DNA of 38,026 nt from Bryobacterales bacterium. Its GTDB lineage: Bacteria > Acidobacteriota > Terriglobia > Bryobacterales > UBA6623. Below, piece after piece: positions 14,662 through 22,129 of this stretch. The translations under genes and the position numbers were made by a program. The notes beneath the pieces are model-generated. The model saw only the letters and a program-made list of their open reading frames with translations. It was not told the origin of the DNA and made no database searches. Numbering within the stretch: position 1 is the first letter of the stretch; each line of letters opens with the position of its first letter. Where the stretch lies: assembly GCA_028819255.1 (NCBI GenBank), contig JAPPMB010000076.1, positions 9,722 to 47,747 of the forward strand. Direction: 5' to 3'.

Positions 14662-15776
14662 CTTGCTGCCTGACGGACCGCCTCCGCCCGCCAGGCGCGC
14701 TCGAAGCCGCTCGAGCGCTCGCGCAGCCGGGTGAGCGCACCGGCCGACCGGGACATCAGGGCCACTTCCCGAGACAGTCTATCGATGGCGTCGCGAGTGC
14801 TTTCCATTTCCCTGGTCAGGGCCTCGACACGCTGGCCGAAGAACGAAATGTCCTCGGCCAAGTTGATGATGGCCCCTTGGTGTATGCGCAGAACTTCCTG
14901 CAACATCAGTTCCCGGCGGGAGGTCTTGCTCCGCTCCGACCTGCCCAGGACCCAGCGCATCCCCCTGTACGCGGCCCCGCCCGCCACGATCGCCACACCG
15001 ACTCCGGTGACCATGGCGGAAAGGCCCAGAACGCCCCCCAATCCGAGGGTCGCGAGTCCCGACACGATACCGGCGGCGCTGAGGCCGGTCACGCTGCCGC
15101 TTAGGTAGACCGCGGCCACCGGAACACCGACCGCGGTCGCCTGCGCCGCCATCTCCTTCGCCGCGTTTGTGATCTGCCTATCCGACACGTCGCCGGCGAG
15201 AATCTGTTCGTCCTTCACACACACGTCCTCAATGAACGCGACCTGCTCCTCGTTCAACTCCAGCATGGCGGCCAGCTGTCGGATGTCGGGCTGCCCAAGG
15301 GCGGAGCGTTCGGATGTAGCTCTCCGCACGCGTATCGCATCCTTCATGAGAGAGCACCGCAGAGCCGACGCCGTTTCGGACATTCTCGGCGGAACGAGTT
15401 CCAGCATGCGGGCGATCTCCGCCTCGACATCCAGACCCTCTGGAACTGCCAAGTGCGCTCGAACGGACTGACGCACTTCGACGTTGCATTCCACCTGCGT
15501 CATCAGCACTTGGATCTCGCACAGCTCGCGTTCGTCGATCTGTCCGTCGTCGCGGTGCACGAGCCAGATGAGAACGCTCAGGTAGCACTCCTTGAGGGCG
15601 TCCGGCAGGTCATTGATAGTGACGTATTCGGGCGTCTTCGCGTCCTTCCCGCTCCCGTTCCGCCCGGAAACCTCGCCGCCGCCGGTCGAGCGTTTGCCGG
15701 CCTTCGTGGCGACAGCGTCCCACACGGCTCGAGCCGAACGAATCCCCCGTTCCCGGATCTCTTTCCTTCGAGTCAT
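14658..15776 (-). CDS. TerB-like membrane protein with glycine-rich hairpin and coiled coil
   Basis: This is a 372-residue protein. A basic, glycine-rich N-terminus (1-50) precedes an all-helical domain at about 58-190 that looks TerB-like: LSVLIWLVHRDDGQIDEREL (66-85) matches the DG-x-I-x-x-x-E pattern of tellurite resistance TerB domains, and LKDA-like CSLMKDAIRV follows. Next comes a glycine/alanine-rich hydrophobic stretch at 212-277, probably a membrane hairpin or zipper (AAGIVSGLATLGLGG and GVGVAIVAGGAAYRG), then a coiled coil at about 285-345 (FFGQRVEALTREMESTRDA). TerB domains are commonly found in stress and defence gene sets. ATG 15776 was chosen because AGGAG lies two bases before it (tight) and upstream codons show no homology. 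It is the first gene of a two-gene operon. Confidence 0.72.
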   Translation of the reverse strand: MTRRKEIRERGIRSARAVWDAVATKAGKRSTGGGEVSGRNGSGKDAKTPEYVTINDLPDALKECYLSVLIWLVHRDDGQIDERELCEIQVLMTQVECNVEVRQSVRAHLAVPEGLDVEAEIARMLELVPPRMSETASALRCSLMKDAIRVRRATSERSALGQPDIRQLAAMLELNEEQVAFIEDVCVKDEQILAGDVSDRQITNAAKEMAAQATAVGVPVAAVYLSGSVTGLSAAGIVSGLATLGLGGVLGLSAMVTGVGVAIVAGGAAYRGMRWVLGRSERSKTSRRELMLQEVLRIHQGAIINLAEDISFFGQRVEALTREMESTRDAIDRLSREVALMSRSAGALTRLRERSSGFERAWRAEAVRQAAR

Positions 15777-15918
15777 CGCTCCTGAATTGTCGGTTGTGTG
15801 TCCGAAGACACCCGCTCGGAATGGTCTCCCGTCCTCAAGGTCGAGCCTTGCAGTACTACTTTTCAGGTAAATCAGGCTCTCGGTCGCCGGTTCCTGTCCG
15901 ATGGCCGCGCGGGCCGCG

Positions 15919-16209
15919 TCACGCCACCTCGAACCGCTCGACGGCGATCTCCCCGGCACGGGCGCGGACCTGCCAGAGATCATATGCCATCTGCATCCCC
16001 AGCCACACCTCCGGCGTCGAGCCGAAAGCCTTCGACAACCGGGTCGCCATCTCAACCGAGACCCCGGTGTGTCCGTTCAGCAACTCGGACAGCGCCTGCC
16101 GGGTGACGCCCAACCCCTCGGCGGCCCGCGTCACGGTCAGTCCCAGCGGTTCGAGGCATGGCCGCCTCACGACGCGACCAGGATGCGGCGGGTTGTGCAT
16201 GGCCATCAT
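15919..16209 (-). CDS. HigA-family antitoxin, no HigB toxin visible
   Basis: This 96-residue XRE-type helix-turn-helix antitoxin is of the HigA addiction-module family. The family start HNPPHPGRVV is followed by LTVTRAAEGLGVTRQALSEL (the DNA-binding helices, residues about 24-43), LLNGHTGVSVEMATRLSKAFG, and WLGMQMAYDLWQ at the end. HigA binds its own operator and neutralises the RelE-like HigB ribonuclease. ATG 16209 was chosen; GAAGGAG lies seven bases upstream, and further ATGs follow at residues 2 and 4. The usual higB gene immediately upstream on the same strand is missing: the 314 bases before it contain no RelE-like frame. It may be an orphan regulator or the survivor of a broken module. 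Confidence 0.85.
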   Translation of the reverse strand: MMAMHNPPHPGRVVRRPCLEPLGLTVTRAAEGLGVTRQALSELLNGHTGVSVEMATRLSKAFGSTPEVWLGMQMAYDLWQVRARAGEIAVERFEVA

Positions 16210-16216
16210 CGATCCG

Positions 16217-16223
16217 CTCCTTC
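16217..16223 (-). promoter_or_regulatory. Ribosome binding site of higA
   Basis: On the minus strand GAAGGAG lies seven bases before the ATG at 16209. It decides this start over the following in-frame ATGs. About 50 bases further upstream is TTGACA (16271-16276), a perfect -35 sequence, but no good -10 follows at the usual distance. Confidence 0.5.
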
Positions 16224-16523
16224 AACTTGTGTCCTGGCCTGTGCGAGAGTCACATACGGTGAAGCCTGCGTGTCAAGCTGTGAATCGACTCCGGCTGACC
16301 GCTCGACGACGGCACCCGCGCCGCTATCGAGGCCGCTCGGTGGCCGACACGTCATCTTGCGGGAGCCCCTTGCGGTGTGGCAACGGTTGAGTCCACCGGC
16401 CCCACGTTCTTGAACTGCCCTTCACTGGCCGAATCTGGACGGAACGCGTGCTTCTTCCGGTCGTCGTACAGTCAAACGTCCCTGACACCTGCCCGCCATT
16501 CGGGGGCCTAATTCCGGGACTCG
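16224..16523. other. Gene-free stretch upstream of higA
   Basis: I translated the minus strand here looking for a HigB (RelE-like) toxin and found none. The frames are short, arginine/serine-rich and contain no ParE/RelE-like motif. Only the higA leader with a TTGACA box is recognisable. Confidence 0.5.
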
Positions 16524-16853
16524 TCACGACGGGCCGCCCGAACCCCCGCCCTCGCGCTGCGTGTCTTTCCCCTCGTTCGTGTCCTCGCGCCTCTTGACGG
16601 CGGATTCCTGGATGCCGCGGTTCACGCGGTCTGCCAGGCTGGCCGCCTTCTTCATTGCCTTGTCCTTGGCGGCCTGAACCTCGGGCTTGGCTCGCTCCCA
16701 GGCTGCTTCGACCTCCGGCTTGGCCTTTTCCCAGGCGTCCTTGGCCCGCGGCTTGATTTCGTCGTCGAAGACTCTCTTCGCCGTGTCGCGGACGCGTGGA
16801 TCCTGGGCGGCCTTTCGGACTGCCTCGCGGATCAGGCTCTTGAAGAACGGCAT
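16524..16853 (-). CDS. Small lysine/alanine-rich helical protein
   Basis: This 109-residue charged, probably entirely helical protein has an imperfect internal repeat AWEKAKPEVEA / AWERAKPEVQA (residues about 40-62). The start FFKSLIREAVRKAAQDPRVR and DEIKPRAKDAWEKAKPE resemble small uncharacterised proteins of other bacteria that carry a KPRxxxAWxxAKP pattern; their function is unknown. The C-terminus is Arg/Glu/Gly-rich and likely disordered. There is no membrane segment or signal. ATG 16853 was chosen, with an AGGAT about 11 bases upstream. It is read away from pdxT on the same strand across 120 bases; no functional link is apparent. Confidence 0.65.
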   Translation of the reverse strand: MPFFKSLIREAVRKAAQDPRVRDTAKRVFDDEIKPRAKDAWEKAKPEVEAAWERAKPEVQAAKDKAMKKAASLADRVNRGIQESAVKRREDTNEGKDTQREGGGSGGPS

Positions 16854-16973
16854 TCAACGGTCATCCTAGCAGTGGATTCTCCGCCAAGTGGGCATGCTGG
16901 CGGTGGACGGAGGATTGAGGTTGCGACGATCGCTCCGGCCTGGAATCGGAGTTGTTCCGTGGCGGGGAGTGGA

Positions 16974-17558
16974 TCAGCCCCTTCCGACCTTGTCCAGAAA
17001 CAGTTCGTGGAGCCTGGTGTCGGTTGTCAGTTCGGCATGGAAGGTCGCCGCGAGGTGGCGACCCTGTTCCACAAGGATGGGATCCGGGCCGTCCCTCAGC
17101 AGCACCGTCACGCCCGGGTCGACTGACCGGATGATCGGTGCACGAATGAACACGGCCTCAAGCGGTCCGCCGCGCGTGCGCTCGGTGAATTCCCGTTCCG
17201 GCTCGACCGTCCGGATCGAGCTGTCCGCCTGCCGGCCGTAGGCGTTGCGTTCGATGCTCATTGCGATCGCTCCCAGGGATGGCTGGGAGGGATTTGAGAC
17301 ATCGCGAGCGAGCAGGATCGCCCCCGCACAGGTTCCCAGCACGGGCCTTTGACCAACAAATCTTTGCAGCGGCTCCCACAGGCGTTCTTCTTCCATGAGG
17401 ATCAGGTTCGTCGTGCTCTCGCCTCCGGGCAGGACCAGACCCCCGATTTCTTCAAGCTGATGCCCATAGCGCACTTCCACCGCCTCCGCGCCGAGGTCCG
17501 AGAGACGGCGCGAATGCGCTTCGAAGTCGCCCTGCAGCGAAAGTACTCCGACCCTCAT
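16974..17558 (-). CDS. pdxT: Pyridoxal 5'-phosphate synthase, glutaminase subunit
   Basis: This 194-residue class I glutamine amidotransferase hydrolyses glutamine and channels ammonia to PdxS in the ribose-5-phosphate-dependent (DXP-independent) vitamin B6 pathway. The start is VGVLSLQGDFEAH, followed by GLVLPGGESTT, the nucleophile cysteine in LGTCAGAILLA, SIERNAYGRQ, and the His-Glu of the catalytic triad in AATFHAELT. The ATG at 17558 aligns with family starts; an in-frame extension to 17705 lies in pdxS sequence and is spurious. It sits 55 bases downstream of pdxS on the same strand, presumably cotranscribed. Length matches the family (about 190-200 residues) and no key residue is missing. 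Confidence 0.95.
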   Translation of the reverse strand: MRVGVLSLQGDFEAHSRRLSDLGAEAVEVRYGHQLEEIGGLVLPGGESTTNLILMEEERLWEPLQRFVGQRPVLGTCAGAILLARDVSNPSQPSLGAIAMSIERNAYGRQADSSIRTVEPEREFTERTRGGPLEAVFIRAPIIRSVDPGVTVLLRDGPDPILVEQGRHLAATFHAELTTDTRLHELFLDKVGRG

Positions 17559-17613
17559 CGCCAATGCAATTCCGTTGCGGCGGTGGATTGCCGCGGGTTT
17601 GCTGCGCTGCTCG

Positions 17614-18498
17614 CTACCAGCCGCGCGTTTGGAGCAACTCCGATTCGTCCAGCTTCGACACATCCAGACCCTGCATGGGCTCGCCGAGATCCTCGCATGC
17701 CTCAAGCAGCTTGTCAGGGTCGCTGAAGAACGTGGTGGCCTTCACAATCGCCTTTGCCCTGCGGGAAGGATCCTCGGACTTGAAAATCCCCGATCCAACG
17801 AACACCGCCTCCGCTCCAAGGCTCATCACGAGGGACGCGTCGGCAGGCGTGGCAATGCCGCCCGCGGAGAAGTTCGGGACGGGCAGCCGCCCTTCCTTCG
17901 CCACCCACTCGACGAGTTCCAGGGGGGCCTGCAGGTTCTTCGCACACGTGGAAAGGGCGTTCCTCTCCGTCACTGTCAGTTGGCGAATCTGCTCGCGGAT
18001 CGCGCGCATGTGCCGGACGGCCTCGACCACATCCCCCGAGCCGGCCTCGCCCTTGGTGCGGATCATGGCCGCGCCCTCGGCGATGCGACGCAACGCCTCG
18101 CCCAGATTGCGCGCACCGCAGACAAAGGGCGTAGGGAAGGCGCGCTTGTCGATGTGGTGCTCCTCGTCCGCAGGTGTCAGGACCTCGCTCTCGTCGATGT
18201 AGTCGACCTTGAGGGCCTGCAGCACCATCGCTTCGGCGAAGTGCCCGATACGGGCCTTCGCCATTACCGGAATGGACACGGTGGCCATGATGTCGCGGAT
18301 CTTTCGAATGCTGGCCATGCGCGCGACGCCGCCGTCTTTGCGGATGTCCGCCGGCACGCGCTCCAGTGCCATGACGGCGACGGCGCCGGCATCCTGCGCG
18401 ATGCGGGCCTGGTCGGCGTCGGTGACATCCATGATCACTCCGCCCTTGAGCTGCTCAGCCAGGCCGGCCTTGAGCCGGAAATCATTGTCTAGGAACAT
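17614..18498 (-). CDS. pdxS: Pyridoxal 5'-phosphate synthase, synthase subunit
   Basis: This 294-residue (beta/alpha)8-barrel enzyme condenses ribose 5-phosphate, glyceraldehyde 3-phosphate and ammonia into pyridoxal 5'-phosphate; twelve copies assemble with PdxT. Residues known from Bacillus PdxS are in place: D24 (MDVTDADQ), K81 ([10 protein letters not shown]) and K149 ([11 protein letters not shown]). The phosphate-binding loops GGIATPADA and [10 protein letters not shown] are also intact. ATG 18498 gives the normal family N-terminus ([19 protein letters not shown]). It heads the pdxS-pdxT unit. The presence of this pair implies that this organism makes PLP by the DXP-independent route, which also serves PLP enzymes such as the desulfurase-like protein at 1500-2759. 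Confidence 0.97.
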   Translation of the reverse strand: MFLDNDFRLKAGLAEQLKGGVIMDVTDADQARIAQDAGAVAVMALERVPADIRKDGGVARMASIRKIRDIMATVSIPVMAKARIGHFAEAMVLQALKVDYIDESEVLTPADEEHHIDKRAFPTPFVCGARNLGEALRRIAEGAAMIRTKGEAGSGDVVEAVRHMRAIREQIRQLTVTERNALSTCAKNLQAPLELVEWVAKEGRLPVPNFSAGGIATPADASLVMSLGAEAVFVGSGIFKSEDPSRRAKAIVKATTFFSDPDKLLEACEDLGEPMQGLDVSKLDESELLQTRGW

Positions 18499-18601
18499 GC
18501 TGGTGCCATCCGAGAGGCGGGTGGAGCCAATCGCCCGGGCGGCGCGACCTTACCTACCGCTTCCCCTTCATCGTAACCGTGCGTGCGCAATCCTTCAAGC
18601 A

Positions 18602-18626
18602 GCAGCGTTTTCCGTTCCGACGCTGC
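18602..18626 (-). terminator. Terminator-like hairpin after the PPC/DUF1501 operon
   Basis: On the minus strand GCAGCGT pairs with ACGCTGC across an 11-base loop. The hairpin lies 33 bases past the stop of the PPC-domain gene and upstream of pdxS, so it would separate the two units. There is no clear T tract, so termination efficiency is uncertain. Confidence 0.4.
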
Positions 18627-18658
18627 GGGCGACGAGTGCGCCTATCGGTCCCTGCGTG

Positions 18659-20833
18659 CTACCCGCCTGAACGGGCTCGCGAAACGGGCTTGACCAGCAG
18701 GCTGATGACGCCGGTGGGTGCCCAGAGTCGCCCGACCCGCGCCTCCGCGGAGATGTCGTACGAGCCGGGGACCGTGTCGGGCAGAGCGTCCAGCGTCACC
18801 GAGATGCGGTCGCCCTCACGGCTCGTTGCGAACGAGACACCCGGAGGCAGGCCCGCCACCCGCAGGGCGGCCTGCGCCGGCAGTCCCTCGGCCTGCAGCT
18901 CGAGAGAGGCATGGCTGCCCGCGGAAAGCGCCAGGGCACTCTGCGTGCTCGTGAGCCTTGCCTCGGACCTCTCCACTACCGTGATCTCGATCCTTGGCAG
19001 CGGTCGCCGCACGAAATTCCACAGGTCCAGCAGCGGGCCCATGGCGAGCGTCGAACCGGCCTCCACGATCCTGCGGGTGCCGTCCGATGTCTCGGCCACC
19101 GCGGCAGCCAGCACGCGGACCGGGTAGGTGCCAGCGGGCAGCGACTCGGGGACGGCGATGCGAAACGCGAGCTCCGGGATGATCATGTCGGCGCCGTCGG
19201 CGTTGGGTTCGAACAGCTGGTCGGCCCGGAACTTGCCGCGCGGCGCGTCGACCTCCGGCGGCAGGCCCTCGGTCCAGACGGCAACCTCCCCCTCGAAGCC
19301 CTCCTCCCGGACCATGTGGACCTTCAGTTCGGCCTCCCCTCCCCTCGCAACCGATAGGTTCTCGGGTGTCGTGAAGAGCTGGAAGCCCGGCTGTTCGCTG
19401 CAGACGATCAGGCGGTACTGGTAGCCCGGCCCGCCACGCGCGGTGCGGTCCCTGACGACCAGGAAGAGAACACCGTTCCGGCTTGGCGTGTGGAACAGGC
19501 TGCTGTCGGGGTTCCCGAGCAGAACGCCCTGGCCCGCGACGACATCGTCGTTCTCCGCGATCCTCCTGCCCGACGAGTCCCGCAGGGAGAGCACCGTGTC
19601 GAGATGAGGAACGCCCAGCTGGGTTGCCAGTGTCCAGAAGTGCATGGGCTTGCCGGCGACGACATGGATCGCGTAAACATCCTGTTCCCCGGGTTCGCTC
19701 AAGGCACCGTTGATCGCGTAGCCGCCCTTGCGCCAGTCGGCTCGCGGCGCATCCGGCTCGCCGTACTCTCGGCCCCGTCCCAGATCGATCAGCGGTCCGT
19801 CGACGGTCCCGGCGCTTCCGGACGCCCAGATCTTCCAGAGACCGGCGGCGGCGTCCCGGGGGATGTCGAACTGGGCCTCAACTGAAACGGCGTCCGCCCG
19901 CAGGACGCGGCCTTCGACGCGGGGGACAAGGTCGCCGGTCGGGGGATCGGGCCCGAAGCGGACAGGCATCGTGTAGGGATACGTCATGCGTGCATACTCG
20001 GCACCCCTCAGCTCGGTCAGATAGATGCGCTCCACCGTCCCCATGCCCGTTCCGTGCAGCGAGATTTCCGCCGTGGTCCCGACCGCGGCCCCGAGAGGAG
20101 ACGCGTAGGCGATGGACGGAAGCTTGCTGATCCGGAGCACGTACGTGGAGTTCTTCCCGAAGTTGAACCCTCGCGGGCCCCGATACTGATCGATCTTGAC
20201 GTGGTACCTCCCGCCTAGCTCGAAGGTGTGGTCCATGTACGGCGTCTCGAGGTAGTCATCGCGGTCGTCGTTGAACCTGACGCGTCGGCCTTCCCCGTCG
20301 AGGAGAAACATTTTGGCCTCCACGGCCGAGCCGTGTTCGATCGACCGCAGGTCAAAGACCCAGCGTTCCCCGGCTCGGGTTTCGAACGAGAAAATGTCAA
20401 CGTCCGCTGCCCCCTCCAGAACAGCCTGGACCTCGACGGGCATACGAGCGATCTCCTGTGCCTGGCCGATCCGGTCATTAGGCTCGGCCTCGGCCAGATC
20501 GGGGAACTGCCCGACGTTGAAGAGGGCCGTGGTGGAGTACCCGTCCGAGGTCCGGACCCTCAGGCGATGCGATCCGAGCGCCGCCCCGGGAGCGATCGCG
20601 AGGGTTCCCTCGAGCCTGCCGGAGCTCGCGTGGACCGTCTCTGTCCAGACCAGGTCCTGACTGTCGAATTCCACAGCTTCGGCATTGGAGAGGTATTCGC
20701 CCAGAATCTGCAGGCCGATGGTCGTGCCCTGCTGCCCCCCGAGCGGAGCAACGCGGCCGATGGAAGGGCGAAGTGGTTCGGCCTCAACGGTCGTGACTCC
20801 GAGGATGCATGCCAGCAGCGGAACGAGTCGCAA
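18659..20833 (-). CDS. Secreted PPC-repeat protein
   Basis: This 724-residue exported protein begins with a signal peptide at about 1-18 (LVPLLACILGVTTVEA). It contains beta-rich segments with IPT-like and pre-peptidase C-terminal (PPC) character. Examples are AEAEPNDRIGQAQEI with VDIFSFETRAGERWVFDL (residues about 112-165), a second PPC-like block around GEQDVYAIHVVAGKPMHFW, and a C-terminal bacterial Ig-like region. Such proteins are almost always encoded beside DUF1501 and DUF1549/DUF1553 genes in Acidobacteria, Planctomycetes and Verrucomicrobia; their roles are unknown. The start is TTG at 20833: GGGG lies seven bases before it, inside the end of the DUF1501 gene, and there is no usable ATG nearby. 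It is the last gene of a three-gene operon. Confidence 0.8.
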   Translation of the reverse strand: MRLVPLLACILGVTTVEAEPLRPSIGRVAPLGGQQGTTIGLQILGEYLSNAEAVEFDSQDLVWTETVHASSGRLEGTLAIAPGAALGSHRLRVRTSDGYSTTALFNVGQFPDLAEAEPNDRIGQAQEIARMPVEVQAVLEGAADVDIFSFETRAGERWVFDLRSIEHGSAVEAKMFLLDGEGRRVRFNDDRDDYLETPYMDHTFELGGRYHVKIDQYRGPRGFNFGKNSTYVLRISKLPSIAYASPLGAAVGTTAEISLHGTGMGTVERIYLTELRGAEYARMTYPYTMPVRFGPDPPTGDLVPRVEGRVLRADAVSVEAQFDIPRDAAAGLWKIWASGSAGTVDGPLIDLGRGREYGEPDAPRADWRKGGYAINGALSEPGEQDVYAIHVVAGKPMHFWTLATQLGVPHLDTVLSLRDSSGRRIAENDDVVAGQGVLLGNPDSSLFHTPSRNGVLFLVVRDRTARGGPGYQYRLIVCSEQPGFQLFTTPENLSVARGGEAELKVHMVREEGFEGEVAVWTEGLPPEVDAPRGKFRADQLFEPNADGADMIIPELAFRIAVPESLPAGTYPVRVLAAAVAETSDGTRRIVEAGSTLAMGPLLDLWNFVRRPLPRIEITVVERSEARLTSTQSALALSAGSHASLELQAEGLPAQAALRVAGLPPGVSFATSREGDRISVTLDALPDTVPGSYDISAEARVGRLWAPTGVISLLVKPVSRARSGG

Positions 20834-20836
20834 CGT

Positions 20837-22117
20837 TCAGCCCCACAGTTCCCGGACGGAATGCCCTTCCTTGTTGATTGCGATCGGGCGGCCGTTGGCG
20901 TGGTAGGTCTTGCGGTAGTCGATGCCCAGCGCCTCGTAGACAGTGGCTCCCAGGTCCTCGACCGTGACGGGCCGGTCCACCGGGTGAGCCGCATGCTTAT
21001 CCGTTGCGCCGATCACGGTGCCGCCTTGGATCCCCGCACCCGCCAGGGCCACGGAGAATGCGCTGGGCCAGTGGTCGCGTCCGCCCGAGAAGTTGATCTT
21101 GGGAGTGCGCCCGAAGTCCCCGATGACGAGCACGAGCGTCGTCTGCAGCAGCCCCCGCTGCTCCAGGTCTTCCAGCAATGCGGTGAACGCCCGGTCGAAT
21201 TCCGGCACAAGGTCCTTGTTGGTCGCCTCGTTCCGAACGTGCGTGTCGTAGCCCCAGTGAAAGACGGTGGCGAGGCGCACGCCGGCCTCGATGAGCCGCC
21301 GAGCCAGGAGCGCGCCCTGTCCTACCGTGGTGCGACCGTAGGCGTCTCGCACTCCGTCGGGCTCCGCTGCTATGTCGAAGGCGTCCTTGGCCACTGGAGA
21401 GGAGATCAGATCGAACGCCTTCTGGTGGAACTCGTCCATCGAACTGATGAGCGGAGAGTGTGTGACGGCCTGGAACTCGCGGTCAAGCGCTCCGAGCAGG
21501 TCCGCGCGCGAGCGCGCCTCGCCCAGGTTCACCCCGCCGGGCAGGGTCAGATCCTTCACCGAGAAGTCGTCCGTGTTGGGGTCGCCGCTGACGAAGGGAT
21601 CGTAGGTCGGCCCAAGGAAGCCTGCCTCTGCGGAAAGATCCGCAGTGGGGATCGCCACAAAGGGCGGCAGGCCGTTTCGCTGGCCTCTCTCCCTGGCGAC
21701 CGTCGCCCCGAAGCTTGGCTGGAGCACCTCGTTCCGCGGCTTCGTGCCGCTGAACACGTACTGCCTCGCGCGCTCGTGAATCGCCTCGTCCGAGTGCATC
21801 GAACGGATGACCGAGAAGCTCTTCGCTGCCTTTGCCGAGCGGGGCAGCAGCTCCGAGAAGCGCACGCCGGGAATCGCCGTGGGGATGGCCTTGATGCTTC
21901 CGCGGATGTCCGCGACGGCATCCGGCTTCGGATCGAACGTGTCGAGCTGGCTGGCGCCGCCGGCCTGGAAGATGACGATGCAGGACCGCTCGCTGCTCCC
22001 CTGCTCGGCTGCCAGCAGACCCGGCAGGTGGAGTCCGGAGAATCCGAGGGCGCCGGCCTTGAGGAAGTCCCGACGGCTGCGGCCGCGCCGGCGGAACGGA
22101 GGTCGGACATTTAGCAT
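20837..22117 (-). CDS. DUF1501 (sulfatase-like) Tat-exported protein
   Basis: This 426-residue DUF1501-family protein, related in fold to alkaline phosphatase/sulfatase enzymes, begins with a twin-arginine signal SRRDFLKAGALGFSGLHLPG (residues 14-33), so it is probably folded with its metals before export. Later motifs include CIVIFQAGGASQLDTFDPKP (the metal-binding region of the family), SMHSDEAIHERARQY, VLVIGDFGRTPKIN and GRDHWPSAFSVALAGAG. The activity and substrate are unknown. ATG 22117 is fixed by GGGAGG six bases upstream. The stop is three bases from the next start, so it is cotranscribed with the PPC gene, and the DUF1549 gene ends 12 bases before it. Confidence 0.9.
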   Translation of the reverse strand: MLNVRPPFRRRGRSRRDFLKAGALGFSGLHLPGLLAAEQGSSERSCIVIFQAGGASQLDTFDPKPDAVADIRGSIKAIPTAIPGVRFSELLPRSAKAAKSFSVIRSMHSDEAIHERARQYVFSGTKPRNEVLQPSFGATVARERGQRNGLPPFVAIPTADLSAEAGFLGPTYDPFVSGDPNTDDFSVKDLTLPGGVNLGEARSRADLLGALDREFQAVTHSPLISSMDEFHQKAFDLISSPVAKDAFDIAAEPDGVRDAYGRTTVGQGALLARRLIEAGVRLATVFHWGYDTHVRNEATNKDLVPEFDRAFTALLEDLEQRGLLQTTLVLVIGDFGRTPKINFSGGRDHWPSAFSVALAGAGIQGGTVIGATDKHAAHPVDRPVTVEDLGATVYEALGIDYRKTYHANGRPIAINKEGHSVRELWG

Positions 22118-22129
22118 GGTTGCCTCCCG

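Noticed and set aside
16210..16523. A HigB-like toxin gene upstream of higA
   Set aside because: All minus-strand frames were read; none has RelE/HigB character and the longest has only about 50 codons before higA.
20228..22114. Long plus-strand frame opposite the PPC and DUF1501 genes
   Set aside because: It has no domain or ribosome site and is the complement of two well-supported genes.
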